From Acanthochromis polyacanthus (taxonomy: Eukaryota; Chordata; Actinopteri; Pomacentridae), in contig NC_067122.1 in the NCBI RefSeq assembly GCF_021347895.1, positions 13,877,983 to 13,941,982 on the forward strand: a DNA stretch of 64,000 nt, in the 5' to 3' direction. This document shows positions 13,944-25,900 of this stretch, one piece after another (positions within the stretch are counted from its first letter, which is position 1; each line of letters begins with the position of its first letter). Both the position numbers and the translations under genes were made by a program. Below the pieces are notes generated by a model. That model worked only from the letters and a program-made list of their open reading frames with translations. It did no database searches and was not told the DNA's origin.

Positions 13944-16900
13944 GCCCTGCCGCGTTGTGAACTGAATGCCAGGATTGTCTAGAAAATGAGCTGTCAGTGG
14001 AGGGCCTGCAATGAGATACATCAGGCTCATTGTGAGCCCTAGAAAATAATGAACTATTCCCATTTCTCTCTCTGATATGTTCAATACGCTATCCATGACA
14101 AGTGCAAAGAGATAAGCAGTCCCCTCTTGAGCTGATTAAATACACTGGGTATATTCAGGAGAGCTTTGGCAGAGTGAGGGGTTCAGGGGATGCCATTATA
14201 GTATTATAACATTGCTATATGTGTGCAGTCTGGGCTAGAAATAAAGAACCCTTGCGTGGATTTTTGTTTGTGTCTGTAGCTGCCGTCGAGGAAGAGCAGC
14301 TAGAGGCGATGCTTGTAAAAAGTTGTCAGAGAATCAAATTATGTCACATTTGTTTTTCTCTTTCACATCCCTGAGCTGATTCCCGTTCGGAATTGGCTAA
14401 GGAACTAAAAGAGTGGGTTTGGACATGATTTTTTTAAAGAATTTGTTGGTTTACTTACGCAAGCATTGGAAACAAATACCACCACAAGAGGCCATAGTCA
14501 ATTCAAAAAAAAAATATTTAGAACCTCTTTTCACAGTAATCTGTATAAAAACAGAGAAAGCAAGAGAAACAACATCTCATCATTCCTTCTTTTTTTTTTC
14601 TTTTTTTTAACCAGGGGCAAAAATCAATAATGGTCAGCTCTGTTTTACTACATTAGGAAGTCATTTCAATATGACAGCCAGAGATCTCACAGAGTCACAA
14701 AATTTCATTCAGCAATGAAGGCAAAATAAAAAAATAAAAAAAAAGATGAGCACAGATGGACACAGCTTGAAATGACATTTTATTTCCTTCTTTTTCCTCA
14801 AGTCTCTACATCTCAGAGGCAAAATCTGCATCTTGGTTGTTCATTACAGACTTCACCACACCTGCTTGCAAGCATCCTCTGGTGTGTTTGAGCATGCGGT
14901 GTGTTTGCACTCTATCTTCCTTAATGCTCGCATTGCACTCAGCTCTTTGTCACTGTCAGCCATTTTACCTCCACTGGTTCCACATTAGATTAGGCAAATC
15001 CTAAATCAAAATGGATGGTCCCAGTATAGAGTTTATATGTTGATCTAATCATAAAGTATCACAACGCAACACGTGTCGTCGCTAGCCCGAATCACAACAA
15101 GAGTTTTGATGCTTAATTCAATCAAATGTTGCTTGAGAATCAGTCAAATCCTCTGGCACATTCACAGTTACCTTGGAGTGAGGGGGGGAAAAAAATCACC
15201 CCTACCTGTCAGAGAAATTGTTTCTTCTTTTCCTCTTTTTATTTCCCCTCGCTAAGACTGCTTACTAGACTCCGCTCATCTCTCAATCTCTGTCTGCCTC
15301 ACACACAGACTCTCTCTCCCCTCTCGTGTTGTCAGCACAGCCCTGTTCCTGTTGCCTTCCTGATTCTGACACCTGTCAGCATTTTCGTTAGTAGATCAGA
15401 GAACTGCAAACTAGAAATGTTCCTGTGGTGAATTTAGGGCAAGTTTGCAGCAGAAACATGCGACGTGCCTTTACTCCTTCTTTAATTCAACAGGGAAAGG
15501 GAACTGCTTGACTGGCACAAAGTTGGGAGATGTGGGTTGGAGATGTTTGCAGTCAGGAGATGGAAACAGAAGAAAACGATGGAAAGACATATGGAGAAAG
15601 GGAGAGAGAAAAAAGAGAAAGGAAAGGTGGGGGGAGCTGAAATCAATTAGGAGCAGTGAAACCCTGTGGATCTGCTGATGGAAGGAGGGAATATGGAGGA
15701 ATCTGCAGCCCATGGAGGGGGCTTCCATTCCTGGGCTCCAGCTTTAGGCACACACCCACAGGGAGCTAACAGATAGATGAGAGATAGTCTCCAGAGGTGG
15801 AGGCCAAGGAATATGTCAAAAATAAAAGAGGCCTGTTCCCTGCTCTGACTAATTGAGCAGTCTTGGATCCCTTTGAGTCTAATAAGCCAGGAAGAAAGGA
15901 TTTTATTTGAAGAACACTTACACATTGACCTGGAAACAATTCCAAAATCAAGACCACAAACCTCTAAGCCCACAAATCGGACACTGTAAAATGACATTAT
16001 GCTCTCTCTCTCTTTCCTCCCGCAGAGATAACTTGAGCGATTTAACAATACATGAATCTTAATCCTTGAAAACCATGGCTCATCCATATCCGCGAGGAAT
16101 TAAAGTGTGAGCTATGACAATCAAAGGAAGTCAAAAAAATAGATTAAGCTCCCTTTGTCACCAGCCCCTTCGGAGTCAGTTCCCTTGCTTCTCCCTTGAC
16201 ACTAATGGTTCTACAGAGCCAAAGCTAGCATGTCGCACATTTCAACCAAATCCCCCTGACTTCACAGACATGCCTATAAAGATAAAGAAGAATTCATTTT
16301 ATATAGCTCTTCTCAGTTTATAGTTACAGCGATATCATCCATTTTTATTCTATTGGCAGATATGAGGGAGCCATTACATGTTAAAGATATCCCTTCCTTT
16401 ATAGATTTTAAGAGATTTAATGTAATTTGTTCTTCAGATACTCCCCTAATCTAATCCACCGGGTGAGGATATTTAAGGTCAGGTTTTCAAAAAGAGCACA
16501 CACGCCTCTTTAGATTCTTGGCAGGGATTCAACAAAGAGTTGTTCACTCAGATTTAAGTCTAAAATCTCTTCACGAGCACTTCGCTGAAAGTTACCTTGG
16601 TAGGGGCTGGTGCGGGAATAATGAATAGTGTTGCTGAAGCTGCATCAATGAAGAACAAAACATAGCTGACGGACAAAAGCCAAATATCAAACTCCCAAAT
16701 TGCTTCAGAAGGGAAAGTGCCCACTGTGATATGGTGCTGGGTTAGTTAGTGGTTGAATCTAGTCACACAAATGGATTCCCACATGAAAGCCAACGAGATG
16801 ACAAGGATGCGGGCTCTTTGTGTAAAGGTAACGACTCGTCTCCTGGGCAAACAACATCTTTACATGGCACTGGGAATGGCAAACATTTGCACCGTGAAAG

Positions 16901-17159
16901 CCCGAGAGTTTAACCCTTCCTCCTCCCCCCCCCTTCCAGTTTCCTTTTGTTCTCTGCGCTTATCAACACAAGAAAACAGAACAATAAAAAACACACAAAA
17001 AACAAGGCTCCTCTATCCGCAGCTTGTGTGTGTGTGTGTCTGTGTTGTCCTTTGGCAATTGCAGTCTCTCAACTTGTTTTCTGTCTTAGCTGGCAGGAGA
17101 GGCACACCATACAACACAGTTACTCCCAGAAGACATCTAAGCAGCGGGGTGTTTAGTGA

Positions 17160-17390
17160 ACATGCCTATTTGTTTTCTGAAAATTCCTCCCTTTCACTCA
17201 ATACAACTGGCAGATAGTGTCCATTTTTGTCAATTAAGACAAATGGGCTCAAAGTAAAACCACATCGTCACGTGACCGAAACCACTGCACGTCTCATATT
17301 ATACCAACCTCAACTGTTCTATTTCTGCTTTTGTACTCAAGTCAGTGTGCACAGAAGAGAAGCAAGCAGGGAAATGACAGCGCCAGTGTT
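17160..17390. repeat. 231-bp direct repeat, copy 1
   Basis: The block begins ACATGCCTATTTG and ends GCGCCAGTGTT. It recurs at 18804-19035 in the same orientation with one substitution and one inserted base near position 17274 (ACCGAAACC here, ACCAAAAACC in copy 2). Flanking sequences differ on both sides and show no evident target-site duplication. It has no coding potential that I recognise. Confidence 0.95.
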
Positions 17391-18211
17391 CTCCTGAGGA
17401 GCTTCAGAAAAAAAAAACCCTGATTATGTAAAATCCTCATACAACTGTAGAGCTGGATTCACTTGTGCGTCATGCTGAATCTGCCCATCACTGTCATCCC
17501 ACCATGCCCTTTAACCATGTAATTAGACTGTTGAGATGGTAATAGAGGGACAATTTCATTTGCCATGTCATTCCATTTCTGCACGTGATCTTTGGTCAAT
17601 TCATTTAATAATTATGAACAGCTTCTCATTACTCAATGGTGTGACCACTGCTGCTGCCTGACTTTCAAAAAACAATGGGGGGAAAAAAAAGATTCTGAGA
17701 AGCCATTTTGCTAAGTCCTTACTGAAGAAAATTGCTGGCCAGAAGTTAGTCTGCAGCTGATCACAATAAAAGGAGAAAAAAAGAGAAGCCAATAACAAAC
17801 CATCAAATTGTAATTCCAAACAGCTACTTTGTTATCATCTATTTGTTCTGGTCAAAAGAATGGACAGCACTGTGAAATAGCCTCTTATTTTGTTTACCAG
17901 CAATGTGGCGCTGCATTACACATTCAGGAAGCATACATCCATTTTGCTGAAACAGATACAATCATTGGTGGTGTTAATGAAAAAAAGAACTGCCTCGGAG
18001 AGCTCTCCCCACTTGTAATATTCTTCATGTACATCATTTCTAATTGTCTCCAATAATGAGATCCCACTACTAGAAGACCTGTCAGCATGCATTTTTTAGA
18101 GGCACAGGAATTTTTGCAGGTTGTGAAATAATTACAGCTGGCAACCGATAGTCAGCAAATTCACTTTTCATTGTTCATTATCATCTGATACTGCTGAGGC
18201 AAGTTGGACAC

Positions 18212-18232
18212 TATATATATATATATATATAT
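18212..18232. repeat. (TA)n tract in intron 4
   Basis: This is a 21-nt alternating TA tract lying between the two 231-bp repeat copies. Confidence 0.95.
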
Positions 18233-18508
18233 CACTTTATATATCTGTGTATCTCAGATAAGTCAATACTAAGTGTAAGCTACCAACCAAGAAGAAAGAG
18301 CTACTTGTATGGTTACATACATCAAGATTAACATAAAATGTAGGCTGGTGGTGCTGCGATTGCTCACTTGGTAGCTCGTGTGCACCAAATACTGGGGCTG
18401 AGTTCTTACTGTAGAGGACTTTACTGCAAATAGTCCCCACTTACTCCCCTTTTTAACCCCATGAACCCTGAAACTCTCAGTCAGGTTTGAAAAGAGTGTT
18501 ACTTCGGG

Positions 18509-18531
18509 AAAAAAAAAAAAAAAAAAAAAAA
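18509..18531. repeat. Poly-A run (23 nt)
   Basis: This homopolymer lies between the two 231-bp repeat copies. No retroelement body or target-site duplication is recognisable beside it. Confidence 0.95.
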
Positions 18532-18803
18532 CAGTGCCAAAATTGCAACTTTTACCAGAGCCAGAAACCATACAAAGAGAATCAGTTGGTTTTCAGCCTT
18601 CTGAGAGTCTTTAAATATATTGCGTGCAATTTAAGTTTTGACGGTAAAATTAACTAAATCACAGCTTAAAATCATGAAATTTCATCAAAGTAACTTCACT
18701 GCACAGGTCTCATTTAAAAAATTGACAAAAAAACAGTTTGTTCTAACAGGATTCAGTAAAAAACAAAAAGCTCTCCACTTTTAGGTGCAAACATAAAGCC
18801 TTG

Positions 18804-19035
18804 ACATGCCTATTTGTTTTCTGAAAATTCCTCCCTTTCACTCAATACAACTGGCAGATAGTGTCCATTTTTGTCAATTAAGACAAATGGGCTCAAAGTA
18901 AAACCACATCGTCACGTGACCAAAAACCACTGCACGTCTCATATTATACCAACCTCAACTGTTCTATTTCTGCTTTTGTACTCAAGTCAGTGTGCACAGA
19001 AGAGAAGCAAGCAGGGAAATGACAGCGCCAGTGTT
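18804..19035. repeat. 232-bp direct repeat, copy 2
   Basis: This is the second copy of the block at 17160-17390, about 99% identical, with its start 1644 bp further on. The interval between the copies contains an (AT)n tract and a 23-base poly-A run. It may be a recent local duplication, a gene-conversion tract, or an assembly artefact. Confidence 0.95.
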
Positions 19036-20806
19036 GTGGCTGAATTAGGTTTAACTGCAGGCTGTGTTTACACAGAGGCATAGAGCAGATAGAGAAAGTT
19101 GAGTATGGAGACAAATAAAACATGTAAATAGTAAAATATCTGTAGCATGTTGAGCCATTATTTTTTCTAGCATTGGTCACATCTGTGGGAAAAGGTTCCA
19201 TGAAAATTCCACTTTCATTTAAATTTCTGTAGCATTAATATTTAAAAAAAAAAAAAATCAACTTTTGCTTTTTCTTGTTTCTCATTTTTCCTTCGTTTTT
19301 TTTTTTTAATTACATGACCGTGTCACACTGATCAAACAACATTTTTGCGTTCAGCCTGCTTATAGCAATAGCTTTACTGTTTCCACAGAGGTGCAGGACT
19401 TTATATTGCAGTGAAAAATGAGTCCACGGTGAGCAAAAATGTGACAAAAGCAAAAATAAAAAAAAATCACAGAAACTGCTAGAGGTACAGAGGGTTAGTG
19501 TCTATCTTCAGCTGCTCCAAACTAAAAAAAAAAAAAAGTAAAAGCTGGAAAAAAATCCTCAAAAACCTAAAACATAAGTTGTCTATTATTATTATTATTC
19601 CCCAGTCAAACAACATCAACAGCCAAACTGCTCCATATGAAGCATCTGGTTAGTTAAATATACCAGGGACCAGAAAAAGAAGAGAACCTACCCATCCTCA
19701 CACTTCACAGTCCACAGATAAAAATAGATGGGTAAATAATTAAAAAAAAGAAATCACATCTTCTTTCCTTTATGCATTTTTATAAAGCAGGATTCCTTTT
19801 CGTTATCTCTTGCTCATTAAAATTTCTCCTCTATATACGCTGAGGAAGAAGAAAGTAGTGAGGAAGTAGACAGCCTTACTGGGCCAGCGCTGGTAAAAAG
19901 GACCCAAAATTATGTCGATGTTAACTGGAGGAAGAAAACCTAAATGTGGCACAAGCTCTAAAATGGGAGCACAGTGCGACAGTAAAGTTCAGATACGACT
20001 GTTATCTGGAAGTGGTGTCCTCAAGAGTGTGTTTCTAATACAAAATGATGAGTGTTTTGTTCTCACTCTGAATGAAACTGCTAATGGGAGTCATCCTAAA
20101 AAAAAAAAGTGTCTACAATTTTCACAGACGCTGACTCTCGTGCTCCTCTGAGCCGCTGCACCTGTGCATGTGGTGTTTCCTTTGAGCTCGGTAAATACCC
20201 TCAGGTGCATATAGCCACATCCTGGCCTGTTCCAGACAGCTTTATCCTGCTTTCGCCTCTTCTCTCACACTTACTGACCCACTCACTTCCTGAGTCTGAC
20301 TGGCAGTAGTTAAGAATGAACATGACCCTTACACTGACTTCTGCCAACCAAGTGGATGTCTTTTTAAATGGCGAGTTAGAAATGAAACATCAACATTAAT
20401 TCCCAGCTAAATTATCCCAGTGAATAATGGATGAGGGCACATGAAGATATGTAGATTTCCACCTTCTACCTTTGTGAGCCTAATTGCTGCCATTCAAGCA
20501 CATCTGAAGTCAGCGCAGCTTCAAGAGCAGACATGGCTACTATCAGTCAATAATGTTTCCTAAGCCAGTATCAAAGGGTAGCCTTAGCTGTCAGAGATCC
20601 CTCACATTAGCTGCACGAGCAGGACATCAAAGACAAAAAAAGAGAAAAAAACATTAAAAAAAACTGTGATGTTAGCCATACTTGCACATCCTAGACCTGC
20701 AATGGGCATAATGCATCTTAAAAGGTATTCTGGTAGCATAAAAAGTGCAAATGCACTTTGGTTTTATCTTGAAACTGGGAATACATACTCCAAAGCAGTC
20801 CTCTAA

Positions 20807-20834
<28 letters not shown>
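20807..20834. repeat. (CA)14 microsatellite next to the exon 4 donor
   Basis: A pure CA tract of 28 nt lies 18 nt inside intron 4. In the pcdh19 pre-mRNA it is (GU)14, just downstream of the exon 4 5' splice site. Confidence 0.98.
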
Positions 20835-20837
<3 letters not shown>

Positions 20838-20852
20838 CGCAGACTTTCTTAC

Positions 20853-21025
20853 CTTGGTCTGGCAGCTGGCAAACATTGGGGGGGACAGTCATGTTCAGCA
20901 CATCATTGACAGCCGTGTCAACATAGTGTCCTCTCTGGACGTCGTGTTCGCTGTCGGTCTGGTCGCTCTCCTCGTGGCCACTGTCCTTCAGACTGTTCCC
21001 CTCCAGGTCCTTGAATGTCGATGTG
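20853..21025 (-). CDS. pcdh19: Protocadherin-19, coding exon 4 (conserved tail motif 1)
   Basis: This 173-nt exon follows a CATGTAG acceptor and ends in CAAG before GTAAGA. Joined to exon 3 it gives the serine split across the junction, then [40 protein letters not shown] and [17 protein letters not shown], plus one base of the next codon (phase 1). The acidic [18 protein letters not shown] block is the first conserved cytoplasmic motif of delta-2 protocadherins (PCDH10, 17, 18 and 19 share versions of it). [10 protein letters not shown] is specific to PCDH19. The end of the exon ([13 protein letters not shown]) has diverged from the mammalian sequence. The following exon, expected to hold the EECRxLGHSDRCWMP motif and the C terminus, was not found between here and position 1. 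A (CA)14 tract starts 18 nt after the donor. Confidence 0.95.
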
Positions 21026-22828
21026 CTACATGGGGGCCAGGAGGGAGGAAAACGAAATGCTGATTAACTGTCACATCACCTTCTCTTGCATGCTCTCGTT
21101 CGTCGCCATGTCTCTAATGGTTTGTGAAGAGCTGTCTGTCTTTCCCTCCCTGTCCCTGTTTTTTTTTTAAATATTTTCTTTGTATGCTTTGCCCTCCAAC
21201 ATGGTCCATTTCCATGAATTCAACGCAGATGAATAGCAGTTTATTTTGCTGTAAGTCTTACTTAAACGTTCCACCTGTGCAAAGAACAAAGACAGTCTCC
21301 GGCTTCTTTTTTTGTTGTTGCAGGAACCGTGTAATAAGAAGGTGGTTTTAAATCTGCTGAAAGCCTTCTTGGATTAAGCAGAACATTTTTTTTTAAACTC
21401 CACAGACAGCACAGAAGCTATGGGAAGTTTAAGAAGGGGACATTTTGGATGGATGCACTGATTTCAAGGGCATCACATTAAACAAACAGGAGGCACTCAC
21501 TCACTAAAATCAAACAAGTACTGCAGTAATCAGGAATTCCTGGAAGGAAGATGGATGTAGGAAACACTGGAAGCATACAAACTGAGCATCTGTCTTGTTT
21601 GGGGCTCACAGTCAACAAAGAGGGTGGGGTGTGCAGGCACAATCAACAGCTGCACAGTAACAGCGTGATTTCCCTTCATTTGATTTCCATCCCACTGGAA
21701 CAAATTCTGCTTTACAAACAACACTAAATAGGGGTGAATATATGAACATGTGTTCTTGCGGGGGGAAGAAAGAAAATATATGAATGAGTTCATGTAGGAA
21801 TTGACAAGAGGTTAAAAAGGAGAGGGAAAATAGGCTGAGGAGAAAATGAGAGTAAACAAAAGTGTGCAAACAAAAAGAAAGGTAGAGGAAGTGAAGGGCA
21901 GTGCAAGGTAGCTGCATTCCCCAGCCCGAGCCTCACATTCTCCAGCCTGGGAGAGAGGACTGCAGTGGAGGTAATGCTGGCTCTCTGATGTTATCACTGT
22001 AATTGCACCTGTCCCAGACCATAGGCTCCCTGGCTCCTGAGGGGATTTCTTTGTAGTATAGCTGCAGAGGCCCACACTTGAATGCTCCTTGTTTACATTA
22101 ATGCAGGGAATCTTTTGGGGGAGAAATTGCCATAATGGGTTTTCAAAAGAGCTGGGACGGCCTCAAACAAAAGAAAACCTGGAATGTTCTATAGCTGCGG
22201 GAAGAAAGGGAGAACTGTTTTCGAGGTTACAAAAACCTTCTATGGCTAGAGGGAATTATTATATGACCCCCATCCCAACCCCCGCTGCTGAACCCTATCC
22301 AATATCCTGGCTCAGGTAGACTGAATAGCAATGCACAATGAAAACACTTATCCTTCACTTCCTCACAAAAGAAAACAAACAAATGTAATTATTGACTATT
22401 CATGAAACAGCTTGTCTTGAAAAACAAAGAAGAAATCTTTTTGCATATCATTTAGCCACTGCGCAGTAGTTTGAAGCCATAATGTGATGCAATTCGAGCC
22501 ACATGTGTTGCTAATGGACCAAATTACAGGAGCGAAATAAGGTTATCTGTAAATACAGAAATCATTCCGTGCAGATTCTACTGCTCTGCATAATTTAATA
22601 ATCTGAAAGTATGACTTTGTGGCTCATTTCAACAAGTGTCTGCTAAACGCATTACTGAGTAATGCTATTTATCCCAAAATCTTATCCTCCCATTGCAATT
22701 ATACCGAATGAAAAACATGCAGAAACACACGCAAACTTCTGTAACGGTAGCTGTGCACTCGTTAGATAAAACAATTACAGATAACCATGGTAATGAGGTG
22801 CTGGTAACAGTTCCTAATCAAGACATAC
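21026..22828 (-). other. pcdh19: pcdh19 intron 3 (1.8 kb)
   Basis: This intron has donor GTATGT and acceptor CCATGTAG, the latter preceded on the coding strand by a pyrimidine-rich stretch (TTTTCCTCCCTCCTGG). It interrupts a serine codon in phase 2. I see no exon, RNA gene or mobile element in it. Confidence 0.9.
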
Positions 22829-22887
22829 CTTTTAATGAGGTGGGCTCTGCTGTTCACGTAACTGGAGTCAATGGAATAATTCTCCGT
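22829..22887 (-). CDS. pcdh19: Protocadherin-19, coding exon 3 (59-nt tail exon)
   Basis: This small exon is bounded by a CTCTCTTTCAG acceptor and a GTATGT donor. It encodes TENYSIDSSYVNSRAHLIK plus two bases of the next codon. Human PCDH19 has TENYSFDSNYVNSRAHLIK at the same place in the tail, directly after the exon 2 product, so the match, the order and the phases (0 in, 2 out) all agree. It lies 23.3 kb downstream of exon 2. The intron sequence just before it is unusually C-rich on the coding strand, so the usual pyrimidine tract is very long. The opposite strand has an open frame of 223 codons across this exon, but that is low-complexity antisense sequence and not a gene. Confidence 0.95.
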
Positions 22888-22906
22888 CTGAAAGAGAGTG
22901 ATGAAC

Positions 22907-22972
22907 GGGGTGGGAGAGCAGGTGGGGGTGGTGGAGGAGGAGGAGGGTGGGGGTGGGGGGTGACGATGGGGG
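22907..22972. repeat. G-rich tract abutting exon 3
   Basis: On the plus strand this is a run of GGG, GGGG and GGAGG blocks separated by one or two bases. On the pcdh19 coding strand it is a long C-rich pyrimidine stretch that starts about 20 nt upstream of the exon 3 acceptor. It could form a G-quadruplex in the template strand. Confidence 0.85.
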
Positions 22973-25900
22973 CAACAGAGAGAGGTACTTTTAATAATGG
23001 AAGCAACCAAAATAATGTTAGCAGTAATTGGCTTTCAGTAGAAATGTTATTTCACACAAAGGCCCTGGTGAGCAGCCTTGGCTTTCAAAGGGCTGAATCC
23101 TATTCTCTTTCAAAGCACACACACAGAGAGGCTGACTGGGAGTTGAGAGCCGAGGAGAGTGCTGCAGTGAGCACAGCCTCTCTTCTCCTCTTCACCCGCC
23201 CTGCTCTCGATCCCTTGCTCCCTCCCTCCACTGCCGGTCAGCCCACTGTCTTTAAAATGGAGTCATTAGGGAGGACAGACTATCATGCAGACAGGGGGAG
23301 AAGAAAAGTTTCCCTTTTTTCGTCTCTGAACTCTTCACTTTTACCATGTTTGAGAAGACATTAATGTAGAAATATTAAATAAATAACTGCAAGAGAAGTA
23401 GATGAAATTAAGAGTGTACCAGGGGAATCTTAACTCCGCAATTGCAGATGAAAAGGCTTTCAGAATATGCATGCGATAGATCTCTGACCCACATTAGAGA
23501 ACACAGTTCAAAGGGATCCTACATTCATTTTTTCCCCCAACATTTATTTAGCAGGGAAAACGTCTGACGAGAGGAGCACGTGTACAGAGGAGTCGCTATA
23601 CAGTGAGCAGGTAGCCCCTCCTAAATCTGCGGAGCATCTCCTCACACTCGGGGAGATGTCAGAGGGGCCGTAGGATATCAAAGCCTCTCAAAGGACTTTC
23701 TCAGTCCTGTGGAAAGCCAGTATGTGACCTTTTTGACAAAGTTTGATAAGATGCAGGTGTTTTCCACAGAAAGAAAGCAGAGCCTTCACTTAAAATTCCA
23801 CAGTGCAGATACTGTATCCTGATAAAACCTGTGAGTCAACGGCTGACTTCCGAGGAAAGTCTCCAATACCGATATCAAAGCCCTGTTTGAGGGGGGGGGA
23901 AAAAGTCACCCTGATGGTTGGAAAGGTTAATGCCGCCACTGCAGCACAGTTGCTGATTATCAAGTGAGCTACACATTTGACACGAGCCTGCTGTTGGGGT
24001 AGCAGTGGCCCCGCACAGCTGTCATACGTGGTGACCAAACAGATTTGGATTAAAACTCAGTGTGCGACTGTGCGAACACTCTCCTTATGAGATGTTAATG
24101 GGGTTGAACATTTTGAACTTTTTCAGCGGCTGCGTTGGTAGTGAAACCACAATGCAGCGGAGTGTGTGCAGGGCGGGGGACGGGGGAGCAGAGGAAATGT
24201 CAAACATTAGTCCCAATCTTCTTGGATCTCTTTTGATATAAATAAACAAATAAACACATAAATAAATAAAAACGATGCTGGCAGATCACACAGCAGCGAA
24301 TGTGCCGTGTTTACCTCTGGCAAATAGCTTCCATGACCTGTTTGCATCTATGAAAAATGTAAGAGTTCGTTTTTTTTTGCTACCAAATGCATGTCCTTGT
24401 TTGTTCAATTTCTTGCTATTGATGCCATTTTCAAATGGCTTCAAAGACAGCACATGCATGCTGTGCGGCATTATTATTTAACTGATGCTGATAGCGGTAT
24501 TGTGTCTTCAATTGCAGGGGTTCAGGAATCTGTACGTATATTAGAGGTATATATTCATCTTCTCGTATTCTCAAATGTGCATACGTCTAGCTCGAATCAT
24601 TAGATAAGCTGTTGCTCGCCTTCTCACCCCCTTTGCTCCTCATTATTTTTGCAGAAACATCGCATGATGATAAGCAACAATGCAGTGCAGGCGTCTGATT
24701 GGGGTTTTTTGAAATTATGATGCAACATGTTTATGCGCTGAAGGTTAGCATCATTCCATCTCCTTTTTACCATTTACCCCTAATTAAACTTTAACTCATT
24801 ACTATAGAGGAGATAATTTATAAAAAGGAATTCAATTAACATTTTATTATTATCCCATAATTTGGAGCACACAGTGTTTGTTCTTTTGTATTAGCCCTGA
24901 CTCCTTTTGTTCCCGTTCAGCTTGACTCCATTAAATATCAAAGGTAACGGTAGTGGCAACATACTGCAACTCAGATTAATCATTAATTAAAGATTAACAC
25001 TTTTATTTAATTCATTTGTAAATTATGCCACATTTTACAAATTCATGTGTGGTGTTTTATTAACAATGTCTTTCCCTTCGCACAACTCTATCTGTAAAAC
25101 TTCGGTGATGGATAATTAGACAGACAGAATAATATGTATTTGCTATAGCAGTCATGTTCAGTATATGCATAATTTGGTGTTCCACCTGTGCTCCGCTTTG
25201 GTCCCAGTGTATACAAATTAAACTGCCTCATCTGCTACAGTGACTACGCATCCAGTGAGAGTCTAATGAAAATGCAAGGCATGAGTAACAAGAGGGAAAC
25301 TTCATTTAAAAGACAAGATAGAAAATTTCTCGTGAATGTCACTCCGGCTGCAGCCTGTAATTGGTTTGGTTGGTATGTTCTGTGTGAGCATGACCTCGAG
25401 AGGAAGGCAGCATGCCCCCGCTCTGAAGCTGTCCCTGTCCTGAAATGGAACTGTACTTTCCATAATGCAATCCTCTCTCAGGCATTTTTTTTAACATAGA
25501 GCCCTCTTAAGGGTGTAGTAGGAGCAACCAAAGGAGGCTCTTCATAGTATTCATACTATTCAGCTGCTCTGAATCACCATCTCTTCTGCTCCAGTTCTTC
25601 TGCACCACTTTAGCTCCTCATTAATCAAAAAAAGGTGTTCTACTTTCTCTATTTATCAAATTGTCAGTGGTAATAAACAAACAGCCATCATGTGAGGGCA
25701 TAACCTTGGGCATTGATGAGTCACTCAAAAGTGCCTATTCTGAGGGAGAATCGGATGCATTAGCCTGGGCTTCCTGTAAAGAAATGTAATGTCTTCCCCC
25801 ACATTTCTGTCCGACCTCAAATTGGAGGACATGTCAATATATCTTGCTGGGAGGTCAAGTTTCAGGCAAGAGGATGAGGACTGCTTAACTACAGCGAGAA

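Larger units (their letters stand above)
1..20852 (-). other. pcdh19: pcdh19 intron 4, partial (more than 20.8 kb)
   Basis: This stretch runs from the exon 4 donor (GTAAGA) to the window edge. The last coding exon, about 600 nt in the human gene, should give a long minus-strand frame containing an LGHSDRCWMP-like motif. None is present, so the intron continues past position 1. Contents: two near-identical 231-bp blocks (17160, 18804), CA, TC, AT and homopolymer tracts, and a GC-box cluster near 9320-9392. The longest plus-strand frame here (2534-3064, 176 codons) shows no recognisable domain and I do not regard it as a gene. Confidence 0.85.

Noticed and set aside
18509..18531. Poly-A run as the tail of a retrotransposed element
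   Set aside because: No retroelement body, target-site duplication or processed gene copy can be recognised next to it.
22693..23364. Plus-strand open frame of 223 codons
   Set aside because: It runs antisense across pcdh19 exon 3 and through a G-rich tract that yields a glycine run. It has no domain and is explained by the low-complexity sequence and the constrained exon.
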